64,000 nt of DNA. Source: Bin87 sp965220055. GTDB taxonomy: Bacteria; Chloroflexota; Dehalococcoidia; Lucifugimonadales; UBA3495. The position numbers and the translations under genes were made by a program. Positions 1 through 7,043 of this stretch are shown here, in pieces; within the stretch, counting starts at the first letter, position 1, and each line of letters begins with the position of its first letter. The notes under the pieces were generated by a model. That model searched no databases, was not told where the DNA came from, and was given only the letters and a program-made list of their open reading frames with translations. Location: NCBI GenBank assembly GCA_965220055.1, contig CBDCPE010000004.1:3162001-3226000 (forward strand), in the 5' to 3' direction.

Positions 1-406
1 GCGGGTGCGGGGAGAGGGAGAAAGCAACGTCAATTACCGCCACGTCATCGGATCCTTGGTGCGCAAGCCCGGTGCTTTTGCTCGTTACCGTTTCCGAGAG
101 CAACTGTTTCCCACGCTGCACTTCCGCCTCGCCTACGACGCCCTCCGGGAATGGCGCGGGGAGCGTGCCGACGTGGAGTACCTGCGGATCCTGCACCTGG
201 CGGCGACCACCATGGAGGCCAATGTGGACAGCGCGTTGTCGCTGCTGCTGGAGACTGGGAAACCCTTCGACTACGCCGCGGTGCGGGACCTGGCCGAGCC
301 CAGGCCGCCGGAGGCTCCGGTGCTGATCCTGTCCGGGAAGCCGGACCTGAAGATCTACGACCGCCTCCTCACGGGTAGCTTGGTAGAAGCGGAGGTGTGC
401 GGATGA
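1..406 (+). CDS. istA: IS21 transposase IstA, C-terminal fragment (cut by window edge)
   Basis: This is the C-terminal ~133 residues of the DDE transposase of an IS21-family element; the catalytic core lies upstream of the window. The stretch with NYRHVIGSLVRKPGAF followed by YRFREQLFPTLHFRLAYD is typical of IstA C-termini. A GTG at position 5 could open the visible frame, but the real gene must begin further upstream. The stop TGA (404-406) overlaps the ATG of istB at 403 (ATGA), the translational coupling usual for IS21. The gene may be intact but cannot be judged. Confidence 0.85.
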   Translation, partial: RVRGEGESNVNYRHVIGSLVRKPGAFARYRFREQLFPTLHFRLAYDALREWRGERADVEYLRILHLAATTMEANVDSALSLLLETGKPFDYAAVRDLAEPRPPEAPVLILSGKPDLKIYDRLLTGSLVEAEVCG

Positions 407-1185
407 TGGACACCGACACCAGCGTCATACCGGAGCGCATCGGCCAGTTGTGCCACCAATTCAAGCTGCCCACCATGGGTGCCCAGTCGGTGGCCCGTTT
501 CACCGCCGCGGGCCACGGCGATGCCCTGCCCACCTTCCTGGAGGTGCTGGAGCAGGAAGCCGAGGACCGCCGCCACCGGCGCATCGATCGGCTGCGTCAG
601 GCGTCCCGGCTGCCCGCGGGCAAGACCTGGGAGACCTTCGAGCACCACCGGATGCCCCTGGCGCTCAGACAGCAACTGGATCACCTGGCCCAGGGCAGCT
701 TCGTAGATGGCGGCGTCAACGTCCTGGCCTTCGGACTTCCCGGCACCGGCAAGACCCACGCGCTCTGCGCCCTGGGCCACCGCCTGGTGGAAGCCGGCTG
801 CTCCGTCCTCTTCGCCCCAGCCTACCGCCTGGCGCAGGATTTGCTGGCCGCCAAGCGCGACTTCGACCTGCCTCGCCGGCTGCGGAGGCTGGACAACTTC
901 GACTTCCTGCTCCTGGACGACCTGGGCTACCTGCCCCAGGGCGCCGAGGAGTCTGAGGTCCTCTTCACCCTCATCGCCGAACGCTACGAACGGAGGTCGT
1001 TGGGCATCACGTCCAACCTGGTCTTCTCGGAGTGGGAGCGCAGCTTCGCCAACCCCATGGCCACCGCCGCGGCCATCGACCGGGTGGTGCACCACTCCGT
1101 GATACTGGAGTTTGCCGTGCCCAGCTACCGCACCGACGCCGCCCAGCAACGGCGCCAGGTAGAGGAGGTGAACCGGCAAAACTAA
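403..1185 (+). CDS. istB: IS21 helper ATPase IstB
   Basis: AAA+ ATPase of the DnaC/IstB family that assembles with IstA and controls target selection in IS21 transposition. A Walker A motif GLPGTGKTH lies near residues 111-119 and a Walker B motif FLLLDDLG near residue 167. A sensor-type segment (GITSNLVFSEWERSF) follows. The length of 260 residues is normal for the family. I chose the ATG at 403 because it overlaps the istA stop as ATGA; a GTG at 397 is possible. The frame is undamaged, so this copy may be recent or active. Confidence 0.92.
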   Translation: MMDTDTSVIPERIGQLCHQFKLPTMGAQSVARFTAAGHGDALPTFLEVLEQEAEDRRHRRIDRLRQASRLPAGKTWETFEHHRMPLALRQQLDHLAQGSFVDGGVNVLAFGLPGTGKTHALCALGHRLVEAGCSVLFAPAYRLAQDLLAAKRDFDLPRRLRRLDNFDFLLLDDLGYLPQGAEESEVLFTLIAERYERRSLGITSNLVFSEWERSFANPMATAAAIDRVVHHSVILEFAVPSYRTDAAQQRRQVEEVNRQN

Positions 1186-1205
1186 GCGACGATAATTCGG
1201 CATAT

Positions 1206-2321
1206 TTAGTTGACGCGGGACATAGATTCCTGAGAATTACCCTGAGACGACCCGGGCCCGGGCCCGGGTGCGCGCGCGAGCGTGGCCAACGCCGATGTAG
1301 CACCAGTCCGGGGCGGATTTTCTGCCGATGTAGCACCAGTCCGGGGCGGATTTTCTGCCAAGGCATAGGAGGTTGAACGACCGTGGTCTGCAACCTGGAC
1401 GGCACCGAGCGCCTTCAAAACTTCGACCGCTCTCACCACCGTGTTTCGGTGAACCTTGAGGAAGACGGCGATATCGCATTGGTGGATCACTGTCGGCCGC
1501 CAATGATTGTTGCCCACGGCGTTCTTGATGTAATCAAAAACCGCCCGGGCGCTGCCGCGGGCGGGTAGGTCGGAAGGGTCAAACGATGGAGGTGTCGGCA
1601 ACGGCATAGATGGCGTGCCGTTATCGGGATCTATGCTGGCCACACGCTCCCTGGCAACCTCGCAGTAACGGGCGCTGTTCTCGAACCCGATGTAGCGCCT
1701 ACCTTCGAGTACCGCGGCAACGGCGGTGGTGCCGCTGCCCATGAACGGGTCCAGCACCACCTGGGCCGAGGTCGCCCGTATCGCCCGCCGCGGCAGGTCC
1801 ACCGGGAACGTCGGTATCTCGGTGATCCAGGAGCAGGTCTCCTGGTGGATGCGCCAAACGCTCCCATCAGTGTGTCCGTCCAGCAGCCGGAACTTGGGCT
1901 TGGTGATGAGGTAGATCACCTCGTAATCGGGCAGGAAGTAACCGGGGTTGAAGTTGGTTCCCCCGGACCGGTGCCAGATGATCACTTGGCGCAGGGGGAA
2001 GTCCTGCAGGATGTCGTCATGGCGCACGATCAACCCGCCCTGGACGCGGTGCATGTGGTTGTAGAAGATCGCGCCGTCTGGCTTCAGCACCCGGAGCATC
2101 TGGGCCAGGCAGAGGCGTTGCCACTCCACGTAGGCGTGGTGGGGCATATCGTCGCTGTGGCCATCGTAGCCGTCCCAGCAGCGGGATCCGTTGCCCGTGG
2201 AATTGAGCAGGTTGTAGGGCGGCGAAGTAACGACCAGGTCAACGGACTCGTCGGGGAGCTGTTGCATGAGCTCCAGGCAGTCGCCCTGGTGTATTCGGTC
2301 AAGCCATTGCGATATGGACAC
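1206..2321 (-). CDS. Beta-class site-specific DNA methyltransferase with C-terminal winged-helix-like segment
   Basis: DNA (N4-cytosine or N6-adenine) methyltransferase. Motif IV TSPPYN (residues 32-37) precedes the AdoMet-binding motif I DPFMGSGTT (191-199), the order of beta-class enzymes such as CcrM-like and RsrI-like proteins. After the catalytic part, residues ~245-330 contain a helix-turn-helix-like region (KVHRNTVVRAVEVLKALGAV). The tail after it is low quality: an 11-residue unit (NPPRTGATSAE) occurs twice from a 33-bp tandem repeat, then comes a Gly-Pro run, and the last residues are read from the IS21 end. The start is GTG at 2321 with a GGGGG ribosome site inside a hairpin. No restriction endonuclease gene is adjacent in the window, so it may be an orphan or a mobile-element methylase. 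Confidence 0.88.
   Translation of the reverse strand: MSISQWLDRIHQGDCLELMQQLPDESVDLVVTSPPYNLLNSTGNGSRCWDGYDGHSDDMPHHAYVEWQRLCLAQMLRVLKPDGAIFYNHMHRVQGGLIVRHDDILQDFPLRQVIIWHRSGGTNFNPGYFLPDYEVIYLITKPKFRLLDGHTDGSVWRIHQETCSWITEIPTFPVDLPRRAIRATSAQVVLDPFMGSGTTAVAAVLEGRRYIGFENSARYCEVARERVASIDPDNGTPSMPLPTPPSFDPSDLPARGSARAVFDYIKNAVGNNHWRPTVIHQCDIAVFLKVHRNTVVRAVEVLKALGAVQVADHGRSTSYALAENPPRTGATSAENPPRTGATSALATLARAPGPGPGSSQGNSQESMSRVN
1291..1356. repeat. Two-copy 33-bp in-frame tandem repeat
   Basis: The unit beginning gccgatgtagcaccagtccg occurs at 1291-1323 and again, identical, at 1324-1356. At 33 bp it is a multiple of three and adds 11 residues per copy to the methyltransferase tail without breaking the frame. 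Confidence 0.95.
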
Positions 2322-2327
2322 TGAAAA

Positions 2328-2351
2328 CCCCCGTATGTGGTGGTACGGGGG
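2328..2351 (-). promoter_or_regulatory. Hairpin that sequesters the methyltransferase ribosome site
   Basis: On the minus strand the leader reads CCCCCGTA - 8 nt - TACGGGGG, a perfect 8-bp stem. The GGGGG arm is the only Shine-Dalgarno-like sequence before the GTG at 2321. The predicted transcription start lies at the 5' edge of this stem, so nearly the whole leader is the hairpin. Inference: translation is restrained unless the stem is opened. Confidence 0.6.
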
Positions 2352-2353
2352 CG

Positions 2354-2382
2354 ATTATAGTAGTCGCTATATGTTTTGTCAA
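2354..2382 (-). promoter_or_regulatory. Consensus sigma-70 promoter of the methyltransferase gene
   Basis: The minus strand has a perfect -35 TTGACA (2382-2377), a 17-nt spacer and a perfect -10 TATAAT (2359-2354), placing the start near 2347. Such an exact consensus is rare and implies strong transcription unless repressed. It is flanked and interrupted by the direct repeats annotated next. Confidence 0.85.
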
Positions 2383-2395
2383 TAGTCGCTATATG
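2361..2395 (-). promoter_or_regulatory. Operator-like direct repeats across the methyltransferase promoter
   Basis: CATATAGCGACTA occurs twice on the minus strand, at 2395-2383 and 2373-2361, 22 bp apart (about two helical turns). One copy lies immediately upstream of the -35 and the other fills the spacer between -35 and -10. This is the expected geometry for a repressor or controller protein binding one face of the DNA. The HTH protein encoded immediately upstream is the nearest candidate. Confidence 0.65.
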
Positions 2396-2396
2396 A

Positions 2397-2837
2397 TTAT
2401 TTTCTTGGTTTTTTCGGACGTCCGCCTTTGTTCCTTGGGGAATTCATATATGTGCAAAGGTCCGCCTCGGAGACCACTACGTACCCGCCTTTGGCGGCGG
2501 GGGCGCGAAGACGACCCTTAGCTTGCACAAGTCCTTTCGCTACCCACGAGCGCATCGTCGTGTTGTTCACGCCGTATCTCTTGCTGGCCGTGGGCAGGTC
2601 GATCAGGCCTTCAGGGAGTTCGTCGGGTTCATAGATAACGACCCCCTCGTTTTCGGGGGGCGTGTCGGCTGCTGCCAGCAGGTCCACGATGTCGGTCGGG
2701 TTCTCGACCATGGGGTATTTGATGATGCGTTCGGCAACCATCTCGGCAATCTGTGCGCCGTCCGCTCCTTCAGCCAGGAGCCGGTCCACGGCGCGCTGCA
2801 AATCCTCAGTCGTCGTGCTTTTCCCCGATTCTACCAT
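2397..2837 (-). CDS. Small helix-turn-helix DNA-binding protein
   Basis: 146 residues. The C-terminal half (about 80-135) looks like a MerR/excisionase-type winged helix: LIDLPTASKRYGVNNTTMRS, then a KG-rich turn and YVVVSEADLCTYM. It ends in a basic GGRPKKPRK tail resembling an AT-hook. The N-terminal half is an acidic helical region of unknown role. The stop lies 1 bp from the first operator-like repeat of the downstream methyltransferase promoter, so this protein is a plausible regulator of that gene. The start is ATG at 2837 with no obvious ribosome site. Exact function is unknown; recombination directionality factor or methylase controller are both possible. Confidence 0.6.
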   Translation of the reverse strand: MVESGKSTTTEDLQRAVDRLLAEGADGAQIAEMVAERIIKYPMVENPTDIVDLLAAADTPPENEGVVIYEPDELPEGLIDLPTASKRYGVNNTTMRSWVAKGLVQAKGRLRAPAAKGGYVVVSEADLCTYMNSPRNKGGRPKKPRK

Positions 2838-2847
2838 AGGGGTTTGC

Positions 2848-2878
2848 TTGACCTGGCGGCGTGGCGTGGTGGGATAAT
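2848..2878 (+). promoter_or_regulatory. Possible promoter reading into the small membrane ORF
   Basis: TTGACC (2848-2853) and GATAAT (2873-2878) are separated by 19 nt, longer than ideal. If used, the start would fall at about 2885, immediately before the ATG at 2886, giving a leaderless message. Confidence 0.35.
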
Positions 2879-2885
2879 CAGGGGC

Positions 2886-3161
2886 ATGACGTCCAACAGG
2901 CTCTGGGCAATCATCTGGTTGGGGATTTACCTGGGGATGATTGCGCTGATCGCTTTCTCGGGCTGGTGTTTAGTGACCTTGCCATTGGCCGACCCAAGCG
3001 ACCAAGCCGTGGTCTGGATAAGCATGGTCTTTCCGTTCAGCGTGTCCGTGTTCTTCTTGGTGCTGGTCGCTATACGGGCGGTTCGCTGTGCCATAGCCGA
3101 TGCCGACCCTTGGCTTGTGTGCCACTGGCCTTCGTTGTTGCGGGTGCCCTGCGGGGATTGA
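2886..3161 (+). CDS. Small predicted membrane protein (two helices)
   Basis: A 91-residue ORF with two hydrophobic segments, about residues 6-30 (WAIIWLGIYLGMIALIAFSG) and 43-65 (VVWISMVFPFSVSVFFLVLV), then a short basic tail. No family is recognised. It lies next to the HTH protein and overlaps a convergent ORF on the other strand, so at least one of the two may be spurious. The clear two-helix pattern is the only support for coding. Confidence 0.4.
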   Translation: MTSNRLWAIIWLGIYLGMIALIAFSGWCLVTLPLADPSDQAVVWISMVFPFSVSVFFLVLVAIRAVRCAIADADPWLVCHWPSLLRVPCGD

Positions 3162-3349
3162 CCTGATTCGGTATCTTTGTTAATGATCATCATTAGCCCT
3201 AGTAGGAACGCCGTCGCCAGGACAGCAGCCAGAGCGATGAGCGCTCGGGCCACCAGCTTCATACCTCGACGGGACAGAAAGCCAGCCGAAGCTATTGATG
3301 CCACGGCCCCGATTACAGCAAAGATGGTGAATGTTTCTAAACTGCCCAC
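2927..3349 (-). CDS. Small predicted membrane protein, overlapping the convergent ORF
   Basis: A 140-residue ORF starting at GTG 3349. Residues 1-60 contain two hydrophobic segments (FAVIGAVASIASAGFL and LIALAAVLATAFLLGLMMII) around an RRGMK turn, a plausible membrane topology. The remaining 80 residues are polar, look uninformative and are antiparallel to the ORF at 2886-3161. Possibly only the first half reflects a real protein. No family recognised. Confidence 0.35.
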   Translation of the reverse strand: MGSLETFTIFAVIGAVASIASAGFLSRRGMKLVARALIALAAVLATAFLLGLMMIINKDTESGQSPQGTRNNEGQWHTSQGSASAMAQRTARIATSTKKNTDTLNGKTMLIQTTAWSLGSANGKVTKHQPEKAISAIIPR

Positions 3350-3576
3350 TTCATTCCATTGATGGCGGGCGCATCACCCCTGTGGGATCTTGATTCTGTG
3401 TTTACGTGAGTTTCCAGCCGATCAGTCCGAGCCCGCGACCCGATTGGGTGGCACCTGGTTCGATTCCGTCCGGTTCCGTCGAATTGGGGGGGAAACTGAA
3501 CGCGGGGCCGGGTTCGCGGCGGTCTGTCCGTTCGCCGATGCCTGGTTCCTACTCAAATCTCCTGTCCTAGATTCGC

Positions 3577-3666
3577 TGGCGGAGAGGGCGGGATTCGAAC
3601 CCGCGATACCCCGAAGGGTATACCGGTTTTCGAGACCGGCGCCTTCAACCACTCGGCCACCTCTCC
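3577..3666 (-). tRNA. tRNA-Ser(CGA)
   Basis: The minus strand folds as a class II tRNA. The acceptor GGAGAGG pairs with the 3' CCTCTCC, followed by discriminator G and an encoded CCA (3579-3577). The anticodon loop CTCGAAA gives anticodon CGA, the variable arm is long (TACCC-TTC-GGGGTA type), and the T-loop is GGTTCGAATCC. It decodes UCG serine codons. Its 3' end points towards the methyltransferase/HTH region, the side on which an element integrated into this tRNA would sit. Confidence 0.96.
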
Positions 3667-3875
3667 GCATCGCGCGACCGTCTGCCGGAACCTTGCCGGC
3701 CGAGGCCAAAAAGCAGCGTTGGTTGACGCTCATTTATTGTATCAGACATCGCTCGCGCGTCGCCTTTCGCGTTCTCCAACGGCGGATGGAGCGGTCGGAT
3801 GACTTTCGACAGAGCGTTCCATATAATGCTCCCAAGCGCACCGTGAAACCACCGCAACCCGTCAGGAGGCCCATC

Positions 3876-4313
3876 ATGGCAACCGCAACCAGGTTCGAAC
3901 GGATCACCCAACCCCTGGTCAAAATCACCGAAATGGACCACATCGTCCTGCGTACCAAGGACGTCGAGGAATCCCTCCGCTTCTACACCGAGGTCCTGGG
4001 GCTCCAGGCCGAGCGGGTTGAGCAGTGGCGCGCCGGGGAGGTACGCTTCCCGTCGGCCCGCATCAACGCCGACACCATCATCGACTTCTTCGCCTCCGAC
4101 GAGATCCCCAGCGGTCGCGACGACGTCCGCAACCAGGACCATTACTGTATGGTCATCGATGAAACCGACATGGAGGCGCTCAAAACTCGCTTCGAGGATG
4201 CCGGCATCGACATCCAGGCCGGCCCCGGCAAGCGGTGGGGCTCCCACGGCGACGGCATCTCCCTTTACATCTATGATCCCGACGACAACGTCGTCGAACT
4301 GCGCCACTACTGA
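3876..4313 (+). CDS. VOC-family (glyoxalase/dioxygenase fold) protein
   Basis: 145 residues containing one vicinal-oxygen-chelate module pair: MDHIVLRTKDVEESLRFYTE at the start and DGISLYIYDPDDNVVELRHY at the end. The paired His/Glu metal-ligand positions of the family are visible (H in DHIVL, E in VVELRHY). Members include glyoxalase I, fosfomycin-resistance enzymes and extradiol dioxygenases; the substrate cannot be told here. The ATG at 3876 has AGGAGG at 3864-3869. The helicase gene starts 6 nt after the stop, so the two are probably co-transcribed. Confidence 0.88.
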   Translation: MATATRFERITQPLVKITEMDHIVLRTKDVEESLRFYTEVLGLQAERVEQWRAGEVRFPSARINADTIIDFFASDEIPSGRDDVRNQDHYCMVIDETDMEALKTRFEDAGIDIQAGPGKRWGSHGDGISLYIYDPDDNVVELRHY

Positions 4314-4319
4314 TCGCCG

Positions 4320-6860
4320 ATGTCACTCCAGCCCCGTTTCTCGGAAACCGCGCCGGCCCGTCACGACGGGCCGGCGACGTCGCCCTACTGGGAAGAGCCG
4401 GCGTCATCTCCCTATTGGGATGCACCCGAACTCGCCGACCTGGACATCGAGGTAACCCACCCTGAGCCGCCGGCCGGCGGCGCGCCCGCCATTCTCCAGG
4501 GCCTCAACGAGCCTCAGCAACAGGCGGTCCTCGCCACTGAAGGCCCGTTGCTGATCATCGCCGGTCCCGGCTCCGGCAAGACCCGGGTCATCACTCACCG
4601 CATCGCCTACATGGTCGGCGAGTGCGACGTCCGCCCGTGGCAGATCCTCGCCGTGACCTTCACCAACAAGGCCGCCCGCGAGATGCGAGAGCGCCTGGAC
4701 CGGTTGCTCCTGAGCCGCAGCCAGGACGTGACCATGGGCACCTTCCACGCCGTCTGCGCGCGTATCCTGCGCCGGCACGGTGAGCGTGTGGGGCTGGACC
4801 GCAACTTCACCATCTACGACCAGGACGACCAGATCGACGCCCTCAAGTCGGCCATGCAACTGGCCGATGTCGATGTGAAACGCTACCCGCCACGCGCCGT
4901 CCTCTCCCGCATCTCGGCGGCCAAGAGCGTGCTGCAGGACTCCCAGGCCATGGCGCGGGCCGCCTACGACAGCGACGACGAATACGGCGCTCACTGGATC
5001 GATACCTGCGCCCGCGTCTATCGTTACTACGAGGAAGCGCTGAGCCGCCAGAACGCCCTGGACTTCGACGACCTCCTGGTGCGGACCACCCATCTCCTGG
5101 AGCGGGACGCTGAGGTCCAGGCCCAGTACCACCAGCGCTACCGCTATCTCCTCATCGACGAGTTTCAGGACACCAACGTCGCCCAGTATCGCCTCGCCCA
5201 ACTCCTCACCGGCCCTCATCGGAACCTGTGCGTGGTCGGCGACCCTGACCAGAGCATTTACGCCTGGCGCAACGCCGACATCGGCAACATCCTCAGCTTT
5301 CAGAGCGACTATCCCAACGCCACCGTGGTCAGCCTGGGACAGAATTACCGCTCTACCAAGAATATCCTGCACGCGGCGGACAGCGTCATCTCGAAAAACA
5401 CCGAGCGCATCGACCATCAGCTTTTCACGGACAACCCAACCGGTGACCCCGTCACGCTGCACGAAGCGTTCAGCGAGGAGGACGAGGCGCTTTGGGCCGT
5501 GGACGAGGTGTCGCGCCTGAGCCGCACCGGCCGGTTCCGCAACGGCGACTGCGCCATCATGTACCGCATCAACGCCCAGAGCCGCGCCTTCGAGGACCAG
5601 TGCATGCGTCAGGGCATCCCGTACCGGCTGGTCGGCGGGGTGCGCTTCTACCACCGCAAGGAGATCAAGGACGCGGTCTGCTACCTGCGCGTGGTCTTCA
5701 ACCCCGACGATGAGGTCAGCCTCCAACGCGTCATCAACCAACCGCCGCGAGGCCTGGGCGCAAAGTCGGTCCAGCAACTGACCGCCTACGCCGCCCGACG
5801 CGGACTTACCAGCCGCCAGGCCATGCGGGAAGTGGCCGCCGCCCGCGCCGAAAAGCTGACGTGCCCCATCGAGGTGACCGCCCGCGCCGCCCGCGCCATG
5901 GCCGACCTTTCCGTCACCCTGGACCGGCTCACCGAAGCCTCCCGTGAGCTGGGCGTGGCCGACCTGCTGGACCGCGCCCTGGATATGACCGGCCTGGCCA
6001 AGCACATGAACGCCCAGGACGACGGCGACGAGCGCTGGGAGAACATCCTCGAGCTTCGCGGCCTCGCCGAGGATTACGGCCCCTCCGGCAATGACACCCC
6101 CGACGGCCTGGGCGCGTTCCTGGAGCGCGTGTCCCTGGTCTCTGACGTTGATGCCTACGAGCAGTCCGAAGACTCCCTGACCCTCATCACCCTGCACCAG
6201 GCCAAGGGCCTCGAGTTCCCCGTGGTCATGATGGCCGGCATGGAGGAGGGACTGCTCCCCCACAGCCGTTCCATGGACACGCTGGCTGAGGTCGAAGAGG
6301 AGCGCCGCCTTTGCTACGTGGGCATGACCCGCGCCAAGGAGCGCCTCTACCTCCTCCGCTCCTTCCGACGCCGCTACCCATCGACAGGCGGCGTCACCCT
6401 GCCCTCCCGCTTCTTGGAAGAGTTGCCGGAGGATGTGCTGGCTTCGCCCGCGCTGGATCGTCCGCCGGGATCTCGCGCCGACTCCCACGGCCTCAACCCG
6501 TCCCGGTCCTCGCGCAACGCCGACGTCGGTATCGGCGGCTCCTACGGACAGGCCCGCCGCGCTTCCCGCACTCGCCTGGGCGATGGTGCGGGAAGCGGTG
6601 GTGACGCCACCCGCGGACGCCTCCGCGGCAACATCGATGAGCGCCTGACCGAATGGACCTCAAGCCGTCGCGCCCCGGCGGAACCGGAGCCCGAACGGGT
6701 TCCCCTGACGGTGGGCGAAATCGTCTGCCATCCCACCTTCGGCGAGGGCGTCGTGCAAGACGTTGAGGGCAGCGGCGATATGGAGCAGGTCACCGTCAAC
6801 TTCCCTGGCGCCGGTTTGAAACGGTTGCTGGTTAGCCTCGCGCGATTGCAACGCGGTTAG
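4320..6860 (+). CDS. pcrA: ATP-dependent DNA helicase UvrD/PcrA
   Basis: Superfamily 1A 3'-5' helicase for nucleotide-excision and mismatch repair and removal of replication or transcription blocks. Seen in order: a Q-motif-like start (LNEPQQQAVLATEGPLLIIA), Walker A GPGSGKT (residues 82-88), motif II DEFQDTN (~280), GDPDQSIYAWR (~307), QNYRST, LHQAKGLEFPVV and GMTRAKERL. The C-terminus (~793-846) has the VGEIVCHPTFGEGVV Tudor-like module that in PcrA binds RNA polymerase. At 846 residues it is longer than E. coli UvrD because of a poorly conserved N-terminal ~60 residues and a low-complexity linker before the Tudor module. The start at 4320 is 6 nt from the VOC gene. Confidence 0.95.
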   Translation: MSLQPRFSETAPARHDGPATSPYWEEPASSPYWDAPELADLDIEVTHPEPPAGGAPAILQGLNEPQQQAVLATEGPLLIIAGPGSGKTRVITHRIAYMVGECDVRPWQILAVTFTNKAAREMRERLDRLLLSRSQDVTMGTFHAVCARILRRHGERVGLDRNFTIYDQDDQIDALKSAMQLADVDVKRYPPRAVLSRISAAKSVLQDSQAMARAAYDSDDEYGAHWIDTCARVYRYYEEALSRQNALDFDDLLVRTTHLLERDAEVQAQYHQRYRYLLIDEFQDTNVAQYRLAQLLTGPHRNLCVVGDPDQSIYAWRNADIGNILSFQSDYPNATVVSLGQNYRSTKNILHAADSVISKNTERIDHQLFTDNPTGDPVTLHEAFSEEDEALWAVDEVSRLSRTGRFRNGDCAIMYRINAQSRAFEDQCMRQGIPYRLVGGVRFYHRKEIKDAVCYLRVVFNPDDEVSLQRVINQPPRGLGAKSVQQLTAYAARRGLTSRQAMREVAAARAEKLTCPIEVTARAARAMADLSVTLDRLTEASRELGVADLLDRALDMTGLAKHMNAQDDGDERWENILELRGLAEDYGPSGNDTPDGLGAFLERVSLVSDVDAYEQSEDSLTLITLHQAKGLEFPVVMMAGMEEGLLPHSRSMDTLAEVEEERRLCYVGMTRAKERLYLLRSFRRRYPSTGGVTLPSRFLEELPEDVLASPALDRPPGSRADSHGLNPSRSSRNADVGIGGSYGQARRASRTRLGDGAGSGGDATRGRLRGNIDERLTEWTSSRRAPAEPEPERVPLTVGEIVCHPTFGEGVVQDVEGSGDMEQVTVNFPGAGLKRLLVSLARLQRG

Positions 6861-7043
6861 CCCTTCGCCGCTCTGGAGACTCTTGCCTTTGCGCGCTGGC
6901 CGTAGGTGTTACGCTTCCTGATTCCAACTGCGGCTTCTACGATCTGACATGCCAATGGCGTTGCCAATTCATCAATAACGTTATTCGTGATAATGTTTTT
7001 GTAAATCGTATCATTTGCAGTGCCTTGACCCGCGACCGGTGTA

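Larger units (their letters stand above)
1..1222 (+). mobile_element. IS21-family element, right part
   Basis: The window opens inside an IS21-family insertion sequence: the 3' part of istA, a complete istB overlapping it, and a short non-coding right end. The right terminus is inferred to be near 1222, where the minus strand reads TGTCCCGCGTCAAC, a TG-initiated end like those of IS21 elements. The left end is outside the window, so the inverted repeat and target duplication cannot be checked. The element abuts, and seems to supply, the last codons of the methyltransferase gene on the opposite strand. Confidence 0.75.

Noticed and set aside
355..1203. Long minus-strand open frame opposite istB
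   Set aside because: It is antiparallel to a clearly homologous IstB and its sequence is a low-information mirror of GC-rich codons; no start context.
4404..6488. 694-codon minus-strand open frame opposite the UvrD/PcrA helicase gene
   Set aside because: High GC produces long antisense frames; the sense strand carries all helicase motifs.
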